A stretch of 7,158 bases of DNA from an uncultured Bacilli bacterium (GTDB taxonomy: Bacteria; Bacillota_I; Bacilli_A; RF39; UBA660): the NCBI GenBank assembly GCA_944351315.1, contig CALVPL010000063.1, positions 1 to 7,158 of the forward strand, given 5' to 3'. Below the pieces are notes generated by a model, which was given only the letters and a program-made list of their open reading frames with translations, made no database searches and was not told the DNA's origin. The first letter of the stretch is position 1; each line of letters begins with the position of its first letter. A program made the translations under genes and the position numbers. This document shows, piece after piece, positions 1 to 6,424 of the stretch.

Positions 1-623
1 AAGAAAAGAAGAAGCAGAATCTGTAAAATAATTAAAGGATCAATAATAAATCTCATAAAAGAAACAAAATATTCCAAAGGAATTGTACGAAAAACTAAAA
101 TATTTTCATCAATTAACTTCGTCATAATTTCTTCAGCGGTTGGAAAAAATTCTAAAATTTGATCGCTGTAATCTTCAGCATAATGAAGAATTCTTGCTTG
201 TTCTTCTTCACTTAACGAAAGACCCTGTGCTTGTAAAGAACTGCTTATTACTTCTAAATTACCTTCAACAAGCAATAAAACATCATCCGTTGTAATTTCT
301 TGCTTTTCTTCTTGATAAAGTAAATATCCAAAAACATGAGCCAAATATTTCCCAACAAACTTTTTGGTACTCTCACTATTTAAAACTTCTTCCATGGTTT
401 CTTCAGGTATCTGAATGGCTTCTAAATAATTTCTGACATTTTGCATAAGTTCATTTTGAATTTCTCCATAAGAATCCATAACAAAAGATATATCGGCATC
501 TTCTAAATAAGAGACAATTTGTGTTTCCCGAAGATTCCATTTAACTGCTAAAGAAAACGTTAAAAATACTGTAAGAAGAACACTTAAAATCACTAAAAAA
601 TAGGAACTAATTTTCTTCACCAT
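1..623 (-). CDS. Membrane protein of unknown function, partial (3' end beyond window)
   Basis: I translated this by hand on the minus strand: 207 codons run without a stop from ATG at 623-621 to the window edge, so the C-terminus is missing. Residues 1-7 are basic (MVKKISS) and residues 8-27 are hydrophobic, giving an N-terminal membrane anchor or signal. Residues 30-185 are acidic and predicted mostly helical (rich in E, L, I, Q), and probably lie outside the membrane. A second hydrophobic stretch begins near residue 192 (FIIDPLIILQILLLLF) and runs off the edge, so the protein has at least two membrane segments. The start is supported by AGGAAGAG a few bases upstream and a promoter at 645-672. 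It diverges from the C39-like peptidase gene. I do not recognise the family. The function is unknown. Confidence 0.8.
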   Translation of the reverse strand, partial: MVKKISSYFLVILSVLLTVFLTFSLAVKWNLRETQIVSYLEDADISFVMDSYGEIQNELMQNVRNYLEAIQIPEETMEEVLNSESTKKFVGKYLAHVFGYLLYQEEKQEITTDDVLLLVEGNLEVISSSLQAQGLSLSEEEQARILHYAEDYSDQILEFFPTAEEIMTKLIDENILVFRTIPLEYFVSFMRFIIDPLIILQILLLLF

Positions 624-644
624 AACTATCTCTTCCTTATTTCA

Positions 645-672
645 ATTATACCATGTTTTAAAAACATTGCAA
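645..672 (-). promoter_or_regulatory. Sigma-A type promoter of the left membrane protein gene
   Basis: On the minus strand TTGCAA (672-667), a 16-base spacer and a perfect TATAAT (650-645) precede the ATG at 623. TG one base before the -10 makes it an extended -10 element (TGGTATAAT). The predicted transcript start is about 638, leaving a leader of only about 15 bases that consists mostly of the ribosome binding site. Confidence 0.7.
653..667. repeat. Perfect inverted repeat in the promoter spacer, possible operator
   Basis: ATGTTTT at 653-659 and AAAACAT at 661-667 are exact reverse complements separated by one base. The palindrome fills the spacer between the -35 and -10 of the leftward promoter, a common place for a repressor site. 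It is AT-rich and short, so chance cannot be excluded. No regulator gene lies in the window. Confidence 0.35.
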
Positions 673-736
673 TTTATAAGTATTTCATAAGTCAAGTGTC
701 AAGCCAATCAAAAAAGCCGCCTTTTCCCCATTAAAA

Positions 737-745
737 TGATATAAT
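737..745 (+). promoter_or_regulatory. Extended -10 promoter of the C39-like peptidase gene
   Basis: TGATATAAT is a perfect extended -10 (TGnTATAAT). No convincing -35 is seen about 17 bases upstream, where the sequence is GC-containing (AGCCGCCTT); extended -10 promoters can work without one. The predicted start of transcription is about 752, directly before the ribosome binding site at 753-760. Confidence 0.6.
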
Positions 746-752
746 TGAAACA

Positions 753-760
753 AGAAGGTG
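753..760 (+). promoter_or_regulatory. Ribosome binding site that sets a TTG start
   Basis: AGAAGGTG lies seven bases before TTG at 768-770. It is the best Shine-Dalgarno match in the area and decides for the non-ATG start. Confidence 0.65.
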
Positions 761-767
761 AATAAAT

Positions 768-1724
768 TTGAAAGAAAAACGGCATAACAAAACTTGGATC
801 TGGTTAGGAATAATTACAATATTAGCTTTATTACTAGCATTCACCAACTATTATTGGTATCGGGCTTTAAAACGGGAAGAAGAAACATTAAAAAATGCTT
901 TAATCCCAACTCTTTCTAATGATTATTTTACCAATCAACTTGCTTTAACAAATCAAGCCAAAATAAAAGAAGAATATAATTATGAAGAATGGCAATATTA
1001 TGAAATGTATGAGGATCCTTGGTATCAAGAAACCATCGCGAATCTTTATCAAATGGGACCTATAGATGTGCCTTTAATAAATCAAAATCCAACCTATCCA
1101 AATGGATGTGAAGCAGCTGCTGCCACTATGCTTCTAAATTATCTAGGAATCCATATTACTTTAGAAGAATTTATAGAGAAATATTTACCAATGAGCGAAG
1201 TCTATGAAAAAGAAGGTGTAAGATACGGACCAAATCCCGCGGTTTCCTATGCTGGAAATCCTGAAAATGAGGTCCGAGGCTGGGGCGTATTTGAACCGGT
1301 AATCGCAAATGCTATGACCACTATTTTAAAAGAACATAAACAAACAAATCCTCAACTAGAATATAACATTTATGAAAATGCCGAAAAATATTCTCTTAAA
1401 ACAGCAGCTCATCAATTAAATGGAACCTTTACTCCATTTTTAATCTGGACAACCATAGATTATACCGAAGCAAAAGACATCTATGAATGGTTTAGCTACG
1501 ATGGAAAAAACACCTATACTTACCCTAAAAATAGTCATGTCATTGTCGTTACAGGAGTAGATGAAAATTACTACTATATTAATGATCCTTTAAAAAGCAA
1601 AAAAAATATTCAAGTTGCAAAAGACCAATTAGAAAAAAGTTTTGATTCCTTAGGAAGACAAATGATTCTTATCGAAACCTATGAACTTCCTGAAGATATC
1701 TACTACGATGAATTTTACTATTAA
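768..1724 (+). CDS. Membrane-anchored C39-like family cysteine peptidase
   Basis: This is a 318-residue protein of the C39-like (Peptidase_C39_2) papain-fold family. Residues 9-31 form one hydrophobic segment after a basic N-terminus, so it is an uncleaved anchor with the domain probably outside the cell. The catalytic domain spans about 98-300. Gln106 (LINQN) fits the oxyanion-hole Gln. Cys114 in NGCEAAAATMLLNYLG is the nucleophile. His257 in NSHVIVVTGVD is the general base, and Asp273 in YYINDPL fits the third residue. The linker at 60-95 is rich in Tyr, Trp and Glu. The start is TTG at 768, chosen because AGAAGGTG (753-760) lies seven bases upstream and no ATG matches better. No ABC transporter or leader-peptide gene is next to it, so a bacteriocin-processing role is not supported; cell-wall or secreted-protein cleavage is a guess. 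The substrate is unknown. Confidence 0.88.
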   Translation: MKEKRHNKTWIWLGIITILALLLAFTNYYWYRALKREEETLKNALIPTLSNDYFTNQLALTNQAKIKEEYNYEEWQYYEMYEDPWYQETIANLYQMGPIDVPLINQNPTYPNGCEAAAATMLLNYLGIHITLEEFIEKYLPMSEVYEKEGVRYGPNPAVSYAGNPENEVRGWGVFEPVIANAMTTILKEHKQTNPQLEYNIYENAEKYSLKTAAHQLNGTFTPFLIWTTIDYTEAKDIYEWFSYDGKNTYTYPKNSHVIVVTGVDENYYYINDPLKSKKNIQVAKDQLEKSFDSLGRQMILIETYELPEDIYYDEFYY

Positions 1725-1752
1725 AAAAGAAGCTTAATACGAAGCTTCTTTT
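1725..1752. terminator. Bidirectional terminator between convergent genes
   Basis: AAAAGAAGCTT (1725-1735), a six-base loop, and AAGCTTCTTTT (1742-1752) form a perfect 11-pair hairpin with A-runs on one side and T-runs on the other, so it can work on both strands. It directly follows the stop of the peptidase gene and overlaps the stop codon (1753-1751) of the membrane protein gene on the minus strand, ending the five-gene operon. Confidence 0.8.
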
Positions 1753-2191
1753 AATTTCTTCTTGTATATTTTACTTGAGATTCATATCTTTTTAATGCAA
1801 TATATGCCATAATTGTTGAAACAACAACACCTAGAGTCGCTTGGTATAAAACTGTTACAAGTAAAGATATTTCACAAGTAGAAATGTGCAAAATATTTTC
1901 TACAAAACCAAAAACAATTAAAAAGCCAATCACCCCAGCAAATAGAGCATAAGGGACACTTCTTAAAAAACATTTTCCAATACTTAATTTTCGATTTAAA
2001 GTTTTTGCTGTTCCTTTTAATACAATAATAGTATTCAAAATAGTTGGAACCAAACAGCTCATAGCTCCACCAATATAATTAGGAATAGGATCAGTTTCAT
2101 TTACACCCACCAACGAAATCAAAATACTGCCCAATATAAAACCGACAATTATTCCTGGTAACAATTGTTTTATAATATCATTTTTCTTCAT
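1751..2191 (-). CDS. Small four-helix membrane protein, last gene of the ACP operon
   Basis: This is a 146-residue, strongly hydrophobic protein. I count four membrane segments at about 9-29, 37-58, 78-98 and 107-132. Lysines and arginines at the N-terminus, in the 60-73 loop and in the C-terminal tail (KRYESQVKYTRRN) put both ends and the central loop in the cytoplasm. Glycine-rich helix starts (GIIVGFILG, YIGGAM) suggest close helix packing. AGAGG at 2201-2197 serves as ribosome binding site and overlaps the TAG stop of the kinase gene, so translation is probably coupled. I do not recognise the family. Its place after the acyl kinase suggests a role with the acid or acyl product, such as transport, or a membrane partner for the soluble enzymes, but that is inference from position only. 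Confidence 0.8.
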   Translation of the reverse strand: MKKNDIIKQLLPGIIVGFILGSILISLVGVNETDPIPNYIGGAMSCLVPTILNTIIVLKGTAKTLNRKLSIGKCFLRSVPYALFAGVIGFLIVFGFVENILHISTCEISLLVTVLYQATLGVVVSTIMAYIALKRYESQVKYTRRN

Positions 2192-2199
2192 TAAAACCT

Positions 2200-3300
2200 C
2201 TACAATCCTTTAAAAACTGGTTCTCCAGTATAAACAATAGCTTTTTCTTCTTGCATTAACACTCGAAGAGCACCGGAAGCCAATGCTTCTAATTCAAACT
2301 CACCTGGCATTATCACAACAGGTGCTAATTTTGAAATGTATTTTTTAATTTTTTGATCAACGTAAGAATCATGAGAAATTCCTCCTGTTAAAATAATAGC
2401 ACTACAATTACATTTTAAAGCAACGTACATTGCTCCAACTTGTTTAGCAATTTGATACACCATTGCATCAACTACTGCTTTTGCTCTTGCATCACCTTTT
2501 TTTACCCGCTCAAGAACTTCTGGAATCTCATTAGTATGTAGCCACGCAGACAAGCCACCTGTTCGGCTAATAAATGATGAAATCTCTTTTTCAGAATACT
2601 TTCCGCTGAAACACAGTTTAATTAATGGTTTAGCAGGAACAAATCCACTTCTAGTTGGAGTCATTGGTCCATCGCCATTCACTATATCATTAGAATCAAT
2701 CATCTTTCCGTGATTGTGTGCTGCAATAGAAATACCTCCGCCTAGATGACAAATAATTAAATTCAAATCTTTATAATTTTTGCCCAATTTCTTAGCATAT
2801 CTTAAAGCAATTTCTTTTTGATTTAATGCATGAATTTTACTCTCACGATAGATTTCAGGAATACCAGTAAGTCTTGCTTCCAAATTAAATTCATCTACAT
2901 CAGGTGGATTGACACAAAAAGAAGGCTTATTATACTTTTTTCCTAATTCATAAGCAATCGTAATTCCCAAACAAGATGGATGTTTTACAGTAAACATTGT
3001 TCTAGCATGTGTATACATAATTTCATTAATTTCATACGTTCCGCCAGTACAAGAAACTAAACCGCCTCCACGTCCTGAAAAAGCATCGATAGATTCCATA
3101 TCAATATGGTAATCATTTAAAACTTTAGTAATAATTTCTTCTCTAAAATCTTTTTGATCGGTAATTTCTTTAAATGGAGCAAGTTCCTCTACACTATGAG
3201 AAATACTCTCTCTTAAAATACATTTTTCATTATCAAAAACACCGATTTTTGTACTTGTTGATCCTGGATTTATAGAAAGAATTCGAAATATCTCCTTCAT
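2200..3300 (-). CDS. buk: Butyrate-kinase-like acyl kinase
   Basis: This is a 366-residue member of the acetate/butyrate kinase (ASKHA) family, close to the usual 350-360 of Buk. It transfers phosphate between acyl phosphate and ADP, giving carboxylic acid and ATP, or the reverse. Motifs in order: NPGSTSTK (11-18) near the N-terminus, GRGG (76-79) then GGTYEINE, HALNQ (157-161), HLGGG (185-189), GDGP (209-212), and TGGIS (305-309), followed by PGEFELEALASGALRVL as in Buk. Differences from typical Buk are MTPTRSG after GDGP where FSPERSG is usual, and SAWLHTNE near 251-258 where VAYLGTND-like sequence is usual. The acyl substrate may therefore not be butyrate. The ATG overlaps the preceding gene's TGA stop (ATGA), and AGGAG lies seven bases upstream, inside that gene. 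The start matches the family N-terminus. Confidence 0.9.
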   Translation of the reverse strand: MKEIFRILSINPGSTSTKIGVFDNEKCILRESISHSVEELAPFKEITDQKDFREEIITKVLNDYHIDMESIDAFSGRGGGLVSCTGGTYEINEIMYTHARTMFTVKHPSCLGITIAYELGKKYNKPSFCVNPPDVDEFNLEARLTGIPEIYRESKIHALNQKEIALRYAKKLGKNYKDLNLIICHLGGGISIAAHNHGKMIDSNDIVNGDGPMTPTRSGFVPAKPLIKLCFSGKYSEKEISSFISRTGGLSAWLHTNEIPEVLERVKKGDARAKAVVDAMVYQIAKQVGAMYVALKCNCSAIILTGGISHDSYVDQKIKKYISKLAPVVIMPGEFELEALASGALRVLMQEEKAIVYTGEPVFKGL

Positions 3301-4301
3301 TTCTTTTCTCCTGCTCGAACTACTGAAAAAACAATATTTCCTACTAACTCTTCAACAGGAGCTCCTCTAGAACAATCGCTGCAAATCTTTCTGAATCCTT
3401 GAAGTAATGGGCCATAAGCATTTGAATGACCAAATTGTTGAATAAGTTTAACTCCAATATTCCCCGCATTTAAATCTGGAAAAATCAAAATATTCGCTTG
3501 TCCGGCTACTTCACTTTCTCTTTTTACTTTCTTTTTAGCAACCTCTGGTACAATAGCTGAATCTAATTGAAATTCTCCATCAATTTTTAAATCAGGTCTT
3601 TTTTCATTAGCAATTTTTACTGCAGTTACAACTTTATCAACTAATTCTCCTTGACCGGAACCTAAAGTAGAATATGACAATAAAGCACATCTTGGAATCC
3701 AACCAGTTACCGCTTTAATCGTATCACAAGTAGCAATAGCAATAGAAGCTAATTCTGAAGCACTAGGATTAGTACAAACAGCACAATCCCCAACAGCAAT
3801 TAAATGCTCCCCATTTGCAAAAGTATAATCTGGAAGTTCAGCAATTCCTACCGAAGAAATCGTATCCAAATTGTCTTCTAATCCAATGATTGTTTGAGCT
3901 GCTAAAATAAAATCTCCAGAAGTACTAGAAATGCCTCCGAATGTAACATCAATTTCATCAACTGCTTCCATAACTAAAGCATAATATAAAGGATCATTCA
4001 TGCGACGGCGAAGAGACTTTTCACCAAAGATAATATTTGGTAAAGTTAAGTACTTTTTTAAAATCTTTTCTGTATAGATCTCATCAGTAATGTCGACAAA
4101 CTTCCACTTACTATAATCTATGTTATTTTCTTCACATATTTTTTTTACTTCATCAATATGACCTATGATATAAACTGTACAATATCCTTCTATACTAGAA
4201 ATAGATATAGCTTGAAGCATTTTTAAATCATTTGCCTCAGGAAAAGCAACCCGCATTGGATTACTTTTCGCTTTAGCTTTGACACTATCCATTAAATTCA
4301 T
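3297..4301 (-). CDS. Pta-like phosphate acyltransferase with altered CoA-contact positions
   Basis: This is a 334-residue protein of the phosphate acetyl/butyryltransferase family, of Pta length (about 330) rather than Ptb (about 300). It exchanges a thioester-bound acyl group with phosphate to give acyl phosphate. The C-terminal half is clearly Pta-like: ALLSYSTLGSG (206-216), KIDGEFQLDSAIVPEVA (239-255), VAGQANILIFPDLNAGNIG (265-283), and SRG (311-313) holding the catalytic Ser-Arg pair. By hand alignment, the arginine after PE(G)xD in Pta is Lys27, the RKHKG segment is replaced near residues 82-91, and the TADxLRP arginine is Leu133. These are CoA-binding positions in Methanosarcina Pta. 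AGGTGA at 4310-4305 precedes the ATG and overlaps the TAG stop of the hydrolase gene; a second ATG at codon 4 is possible. The acyl donor is not known; acyl-ACP is suggested by the operon. Confidence 0.88.
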   Translation of the reverse strand: MNLMDSVKAKAKSNPMRVAFPEANDLKMLQAISISSIEGYCTVYIIGHIDEVKKICEENNIDYSKWKFVDITDEIYTEKILKKYLTLPNIIFGEKSLRRRMNDPLYYALVMEAVDEIDVTFGGISSTSGDFILAAQTIIGLEDNLDTISSVGIAELPDYTFANGEHLIAVGDCAVCTNPSASELASIAIATCDTIKAVTGWIPRCALLSYSTLGSGQGELVDKVVTAVKIANEKRPDLKIDGEFQLDSAIVPEVAKKKVKRESEVAGQANILIFPDLNAGNIGVKLIQQFGHSNAYGPLLQGFRKICSDCSRGAPVEELVGNIVFSVVRAGEKK

Positions 4302-4308
4302 AGTTCAC

Positions 4309-6105
4309 CTACCGATAAATGTATTCTCCGTCTTCATATCGAGGAGGAATTACTGGAACAAGTAAATAAGATTCATATTTTCCACCTGTATGAATCACAT
4401 GATTGCCTTTGTTATTAGGTAACCAGCCAAGAGGTTCAAACCAAGGATCTCTTATGTATCTACCAGCAATTTGAATACGCAACTTCTGGCCTTTATGCCA
4501 AATACGAGAAATTGGCCAAATTTCGATATCAACTGGAACAATTTCTCCCGGTTTTAATTTTTCAAATCGATCATGAGAATGTATTGGTTGATATTCCGTA
4601 GAAGCTTGCTCATCTAAATGACGCATCGAAACACGTAGTTTTCCCCAAGAACCAGGATGTCTTTCTGTCCCGAAAATTGTAACAGGTAATTCTTCTCCTT
4701 TCGTTGAAGTTTTCTTAATATTAATAAACAAATCCATATCATCATGGCCATCAGCTTCTACCCACAAACGAAGTTTCATATATCCGGTTAATTCAGTATC
4801 TTTTCTAAAAGTATATTCAAAATTTGTTTCACCTTTTTGAGCATCATAGCTTACTTTAGATACCGTTTTAACTGGAGCATCCCCCATTTTACCATTAGAA
4901 GCATTTAAATAAAGTTTTTTATAAACAGTTCTAGCAAGTGGCCACTCATTTTCTGGACGATCTGTCTGATAAGGATATTCAAAAGCATCCATAACTTCAA
5001 TTCGTACTTTAGGAGTTAATTCCCAACCATTATGAATATTTTTTAAATAACGATCAAAAAAGCGTTTTAAATCATCTAATCCTTTAGGAGAATATGTATC
5101 AGGCCATTCAAACACTTGATGAGAACGCATCCATTTTTTATGAGATTTAATTTTATTAAATCCTTCCCAACTTCCTCTTAGATGGAAATGATTCCAATTG
5201 CAAGTAACATAAGTAGGTATAGTAATTTTTTCATAATGAGGAATCTTATCTTGCCAATATGGACTTGTTACAAATGGTTCTTTTTGAGCCATTTTTGCCA
5301 TATTATCAATATATCCTCTTCCCATACTGCCATAAACAATACTTGCTCCGAATAATCCTGGAATACCACCTTCCATTAAAGATTCGCGATACATATCACC
5401 GGTTGCCTCCCAAGGTGCAATACACGTCAAATGTGGAGGTTGTTCTGCAGCTATTCGCCATTGACTCATAGCTACACCTGAATTACCAAAAGTAGCTATT
5501 TTACCACTACACCAAGGTTGAGTTGCTGCCCATTCAATAAAGTCATACCCATCTCTTCCATCTTGCGTACCGAAACACTGAAAGTCTCCTTCAGAATTTC
5601 CAATACCACGTGGATCAACATTCGCAACTGCATAACCTTCATAACACCAGTACATTGGATCAGATGATTCAAACTTACAAACATCAGAAACAGTCCCCTT
5701 TGGCACACCCATAGGTCTCATTCTTTGAACTGGTTGTTCCCACGGCCTTTTTCCAAAGAAAGACCAAGATATAATTAATGGAACAGGATCTTTTAAAGCA
5801 CTCTTAGGCATATAAATATCTGCATAAATTGTTACTCCATCACGCATCTTTATTGCTTGATCTTGCATACAAATAATTTTGCCCTCATCATCCACAGGAT
5901 AAGTTTCCTGTCTAATAGGACTTTCTAAGCAATAATTCATTGCTTTTTCACGTGGCACTTTAGCAAGTTCTTCAGCAGAAACAGGTTCTGCTAATTTTGT
6001 GAAAATAACATCACAACTTGACCCATCTGGATAGGTCACTTTAACGATTTTTTCATCACGTTCAGGTATTTCCGTGACAAATGTCATTTCTTCTTTTTCT
6101 TCCAT
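4309..6105 (-). CDS. CocE/NonD family (peptidase S15-type) alpha/beta hydrolase
   Basis: This is a 598-residue cytoplasmic hydrolase with no signal peptide. Residues 1-78 are an N-terminal extension. The alpha/beta-hydrolase core (about 79-360) has MRDGVTIYADIYMP (87-100), VDPRGIGNSEGDF (163-175), the nucleophile elbow GNSGVA (207-212) with Ser209, and a His in RSHQ (His329). The C-terminal beta-sandwich (about 395-595) has features of the X-Pro dipeptidyl-peptidase C-terminal domain (ISRIWHKGQKLRIQIAG, 532-548). In the segment where many relatives have GW-Y-D with the catalytic Asp, this protein reads CNWNHFHLRG (302-311), so the acid of the triad is not obvious. Known members cleave esters, amides or X-Pro peptides. 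Second in the operon after the ACP gene, it could be an acyl esterase, thioesterase or acyltransferase acting with the ACP. AGAGGAAAG (6115-6107) supports this start. Confidence 0.9.
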   Translation of the reverse strand: MEEKEEMTFVTEIPERDEKIVKVTYPDGSSCDVIFTKLAEPVSAEELAKVPREKAMNYCLESPIRQETYPVDDEGKIICMQDQAIKMRDGVTIYADIYMPKSALKDPVPLIISWSFFGKRPWEQPVQRMRPMGVPKGTVSDVCKFESSDPMYWCYEGYAVANVDPRGIGNSEGDFQCFGTQDGRDGYDFIEWAATQPWCSGKIATFGNSGVAMSQWRIAAEQPPHLTCIAPWEATGDMYRESLMEGGIPGLFGASIVYGSMGRGYIDNMAKMAQKEPFVTSPYWQDKIPHYEKITIPTYVTCNWNHFHLRGSWEGFNKIKSHKKWMRSHQVFEWPDTYSPKGLDDLKRFFDRYLKNIHNGWELTPKVRIEVMDAFEYPYQTDRPENEWPLARTVYKKLYLNASNGKMGDAPVKTVSKVSYDAQKGETNFEYTFRKDTELTGYMKLRLWVEADGHDDMDLFINIKKTSTKGEELPVTIFGTERHPGSWGKLRVSMRHLDEQASTEYQPIHSHDRFEKLKPGEIVPVDIEIWPISRIWHKGQKLRIQIAGRYIRDPWFEPLGWLPNNKGNHVIHTGGKYESYLLVPVIPPRYEDGEYIYR

Positions 6106-6130
6106 ACTTTCCTCTTTCTATTCTCTTATT

Positions 6131-6367
6131 TTACCCAACTGCTTTTACTAAAATATCCGCTGCCTCACCAATGGTTTTTGCATGCATAAAATCAGTATAT
6201 TTTATATAAGCATCATAATCATCTTCAAAAGACGCGATAATTCCAGCCATTTCCAAAGATTTTAAGCCTAAATCAGCAACTATAGTATTTTCATTTAATG
6301 TACTCGCATCGACATTTAAAGCTTTAGCAGTTCTATCAATAAGCTTACGTAAAATTTCTTCACGCAC
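6131..6367 (-). CDS. Free-standing acyl carrier protein, first gene of the operon
   Basis: This is a 78-residue four-helix carrier protein. The phosphopantetheine site is Ser37 in DLGLKSLEMAGI (32-43), where the usual DSL/DSLD reads K-S-L-E. An acidic helix (EDDYDAYI) follows and the ending TIGEAADILVKAVG (65-78) is typical of ACPs. It holds acyl groups as thioesters in the cytoplasm. The Lys before Ser37 and the Tyr-rich region at 51-57 differ from the fatty-acid-synthesis ACP, so it is more likely a specialised carrier than the housekeeping acpP; no fab or pls genes are nearby. DltC is less likely because the flanking genes are not dlt genes. The start is GTG at 6367, set by GAAAGGAG with AGGAG at 6381-6377, nine bases upstream. 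The gap to the hydrolase gene is 25 bases. Confidence 0.92.
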   Translation of the reverse strand: MREEILRKLIDRTAKALNVDASTLNENTIVADLGLKSLEMAGIIASFEDDYDAYIKYTDFMHAKTIGEAADILVKAVG

Positions 6368-6372
6368 AATTC

Positions 6373-6402
6373 TTCACTCCTTTCTAAAAAATATGATATA
6401 GT
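6373..6402 (+). promoter_or_regulatory. Promoter of acpS
   Basis: TTCACT (6373-6378), an 18-base spacer and TATAGT (6397-6402), preceded by TG at 6394-6395, form an extended -10 promoter (TGATATAGT). The leader would be only about 11-15 bases. The -35 region overlaps the ribosome binding site of the ACP gene on the other strand. Confidence 0.55.
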
Positions 6403-6424
6403 CTAATTAGGTGATTTGTATGAA
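6395..6424 (-). promoter_or_regulatory. Possible promoter of the ACP operon
   Basis: On the minus strand TTCATA (6424-6419), an 18-base spacer and TATATC (6400-6395) give a weak match (4 of 6 in each box). It is the best site I see before the ACP gene. Its -10 overlaps that of acpS and its -35 covers the acpS start codon, so RNA polymerase could hardly use both at once. Confidence 0.35.
6409..6414 (+). promoter_or_regulatory. acpS: Ribosome binding site that sets the acpS start at ATG 6420
   Basis: AGGTGA lies five bases before ATG at 6420. The alternative GTG at 6411 lies inside this site and would leave no Shine-Dalgarno sequence, so ATG 6420 is preferred; it also gives the usual family N-terminus. 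Confidence 0.75.

Noticed and set aside
691..703. Short direct repeat GTCAAGT/GTCAAGC in the divergent intergenic region
   Set aside because: It is only about six identical bases, not aligned with either promoter, and expected by chance.
768..1724. Bacteriocin-processing peptidase of an ABC exporter
   Set aside because: The C39-like domain is present, but there is no transporter or ATPase domain, no double-glycine leader gene nearby, and the topology is a single anchor.
5259..5471. Plus-strand open frame of 70 codons inside the hydrolase gene
   Set aside because: It lies antisense to the conserved core of the hydrolase, has no domain signal, and is a by-product of its codon pattern.
5496..5708. 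Minus-strand open frame of 70 codons inside the hydrolase gene
   Set aside because: It is another frame of the same strand within the active-site region of the hydrolase, with no family signal or ribosome binding site.
6131..6367. D-alanine carrier protein DltC
   Set aside because: No dltA, dltB or dltD genes are next to it, and the phosphopantetheine region and C-terminus fit ACP better than DltC.
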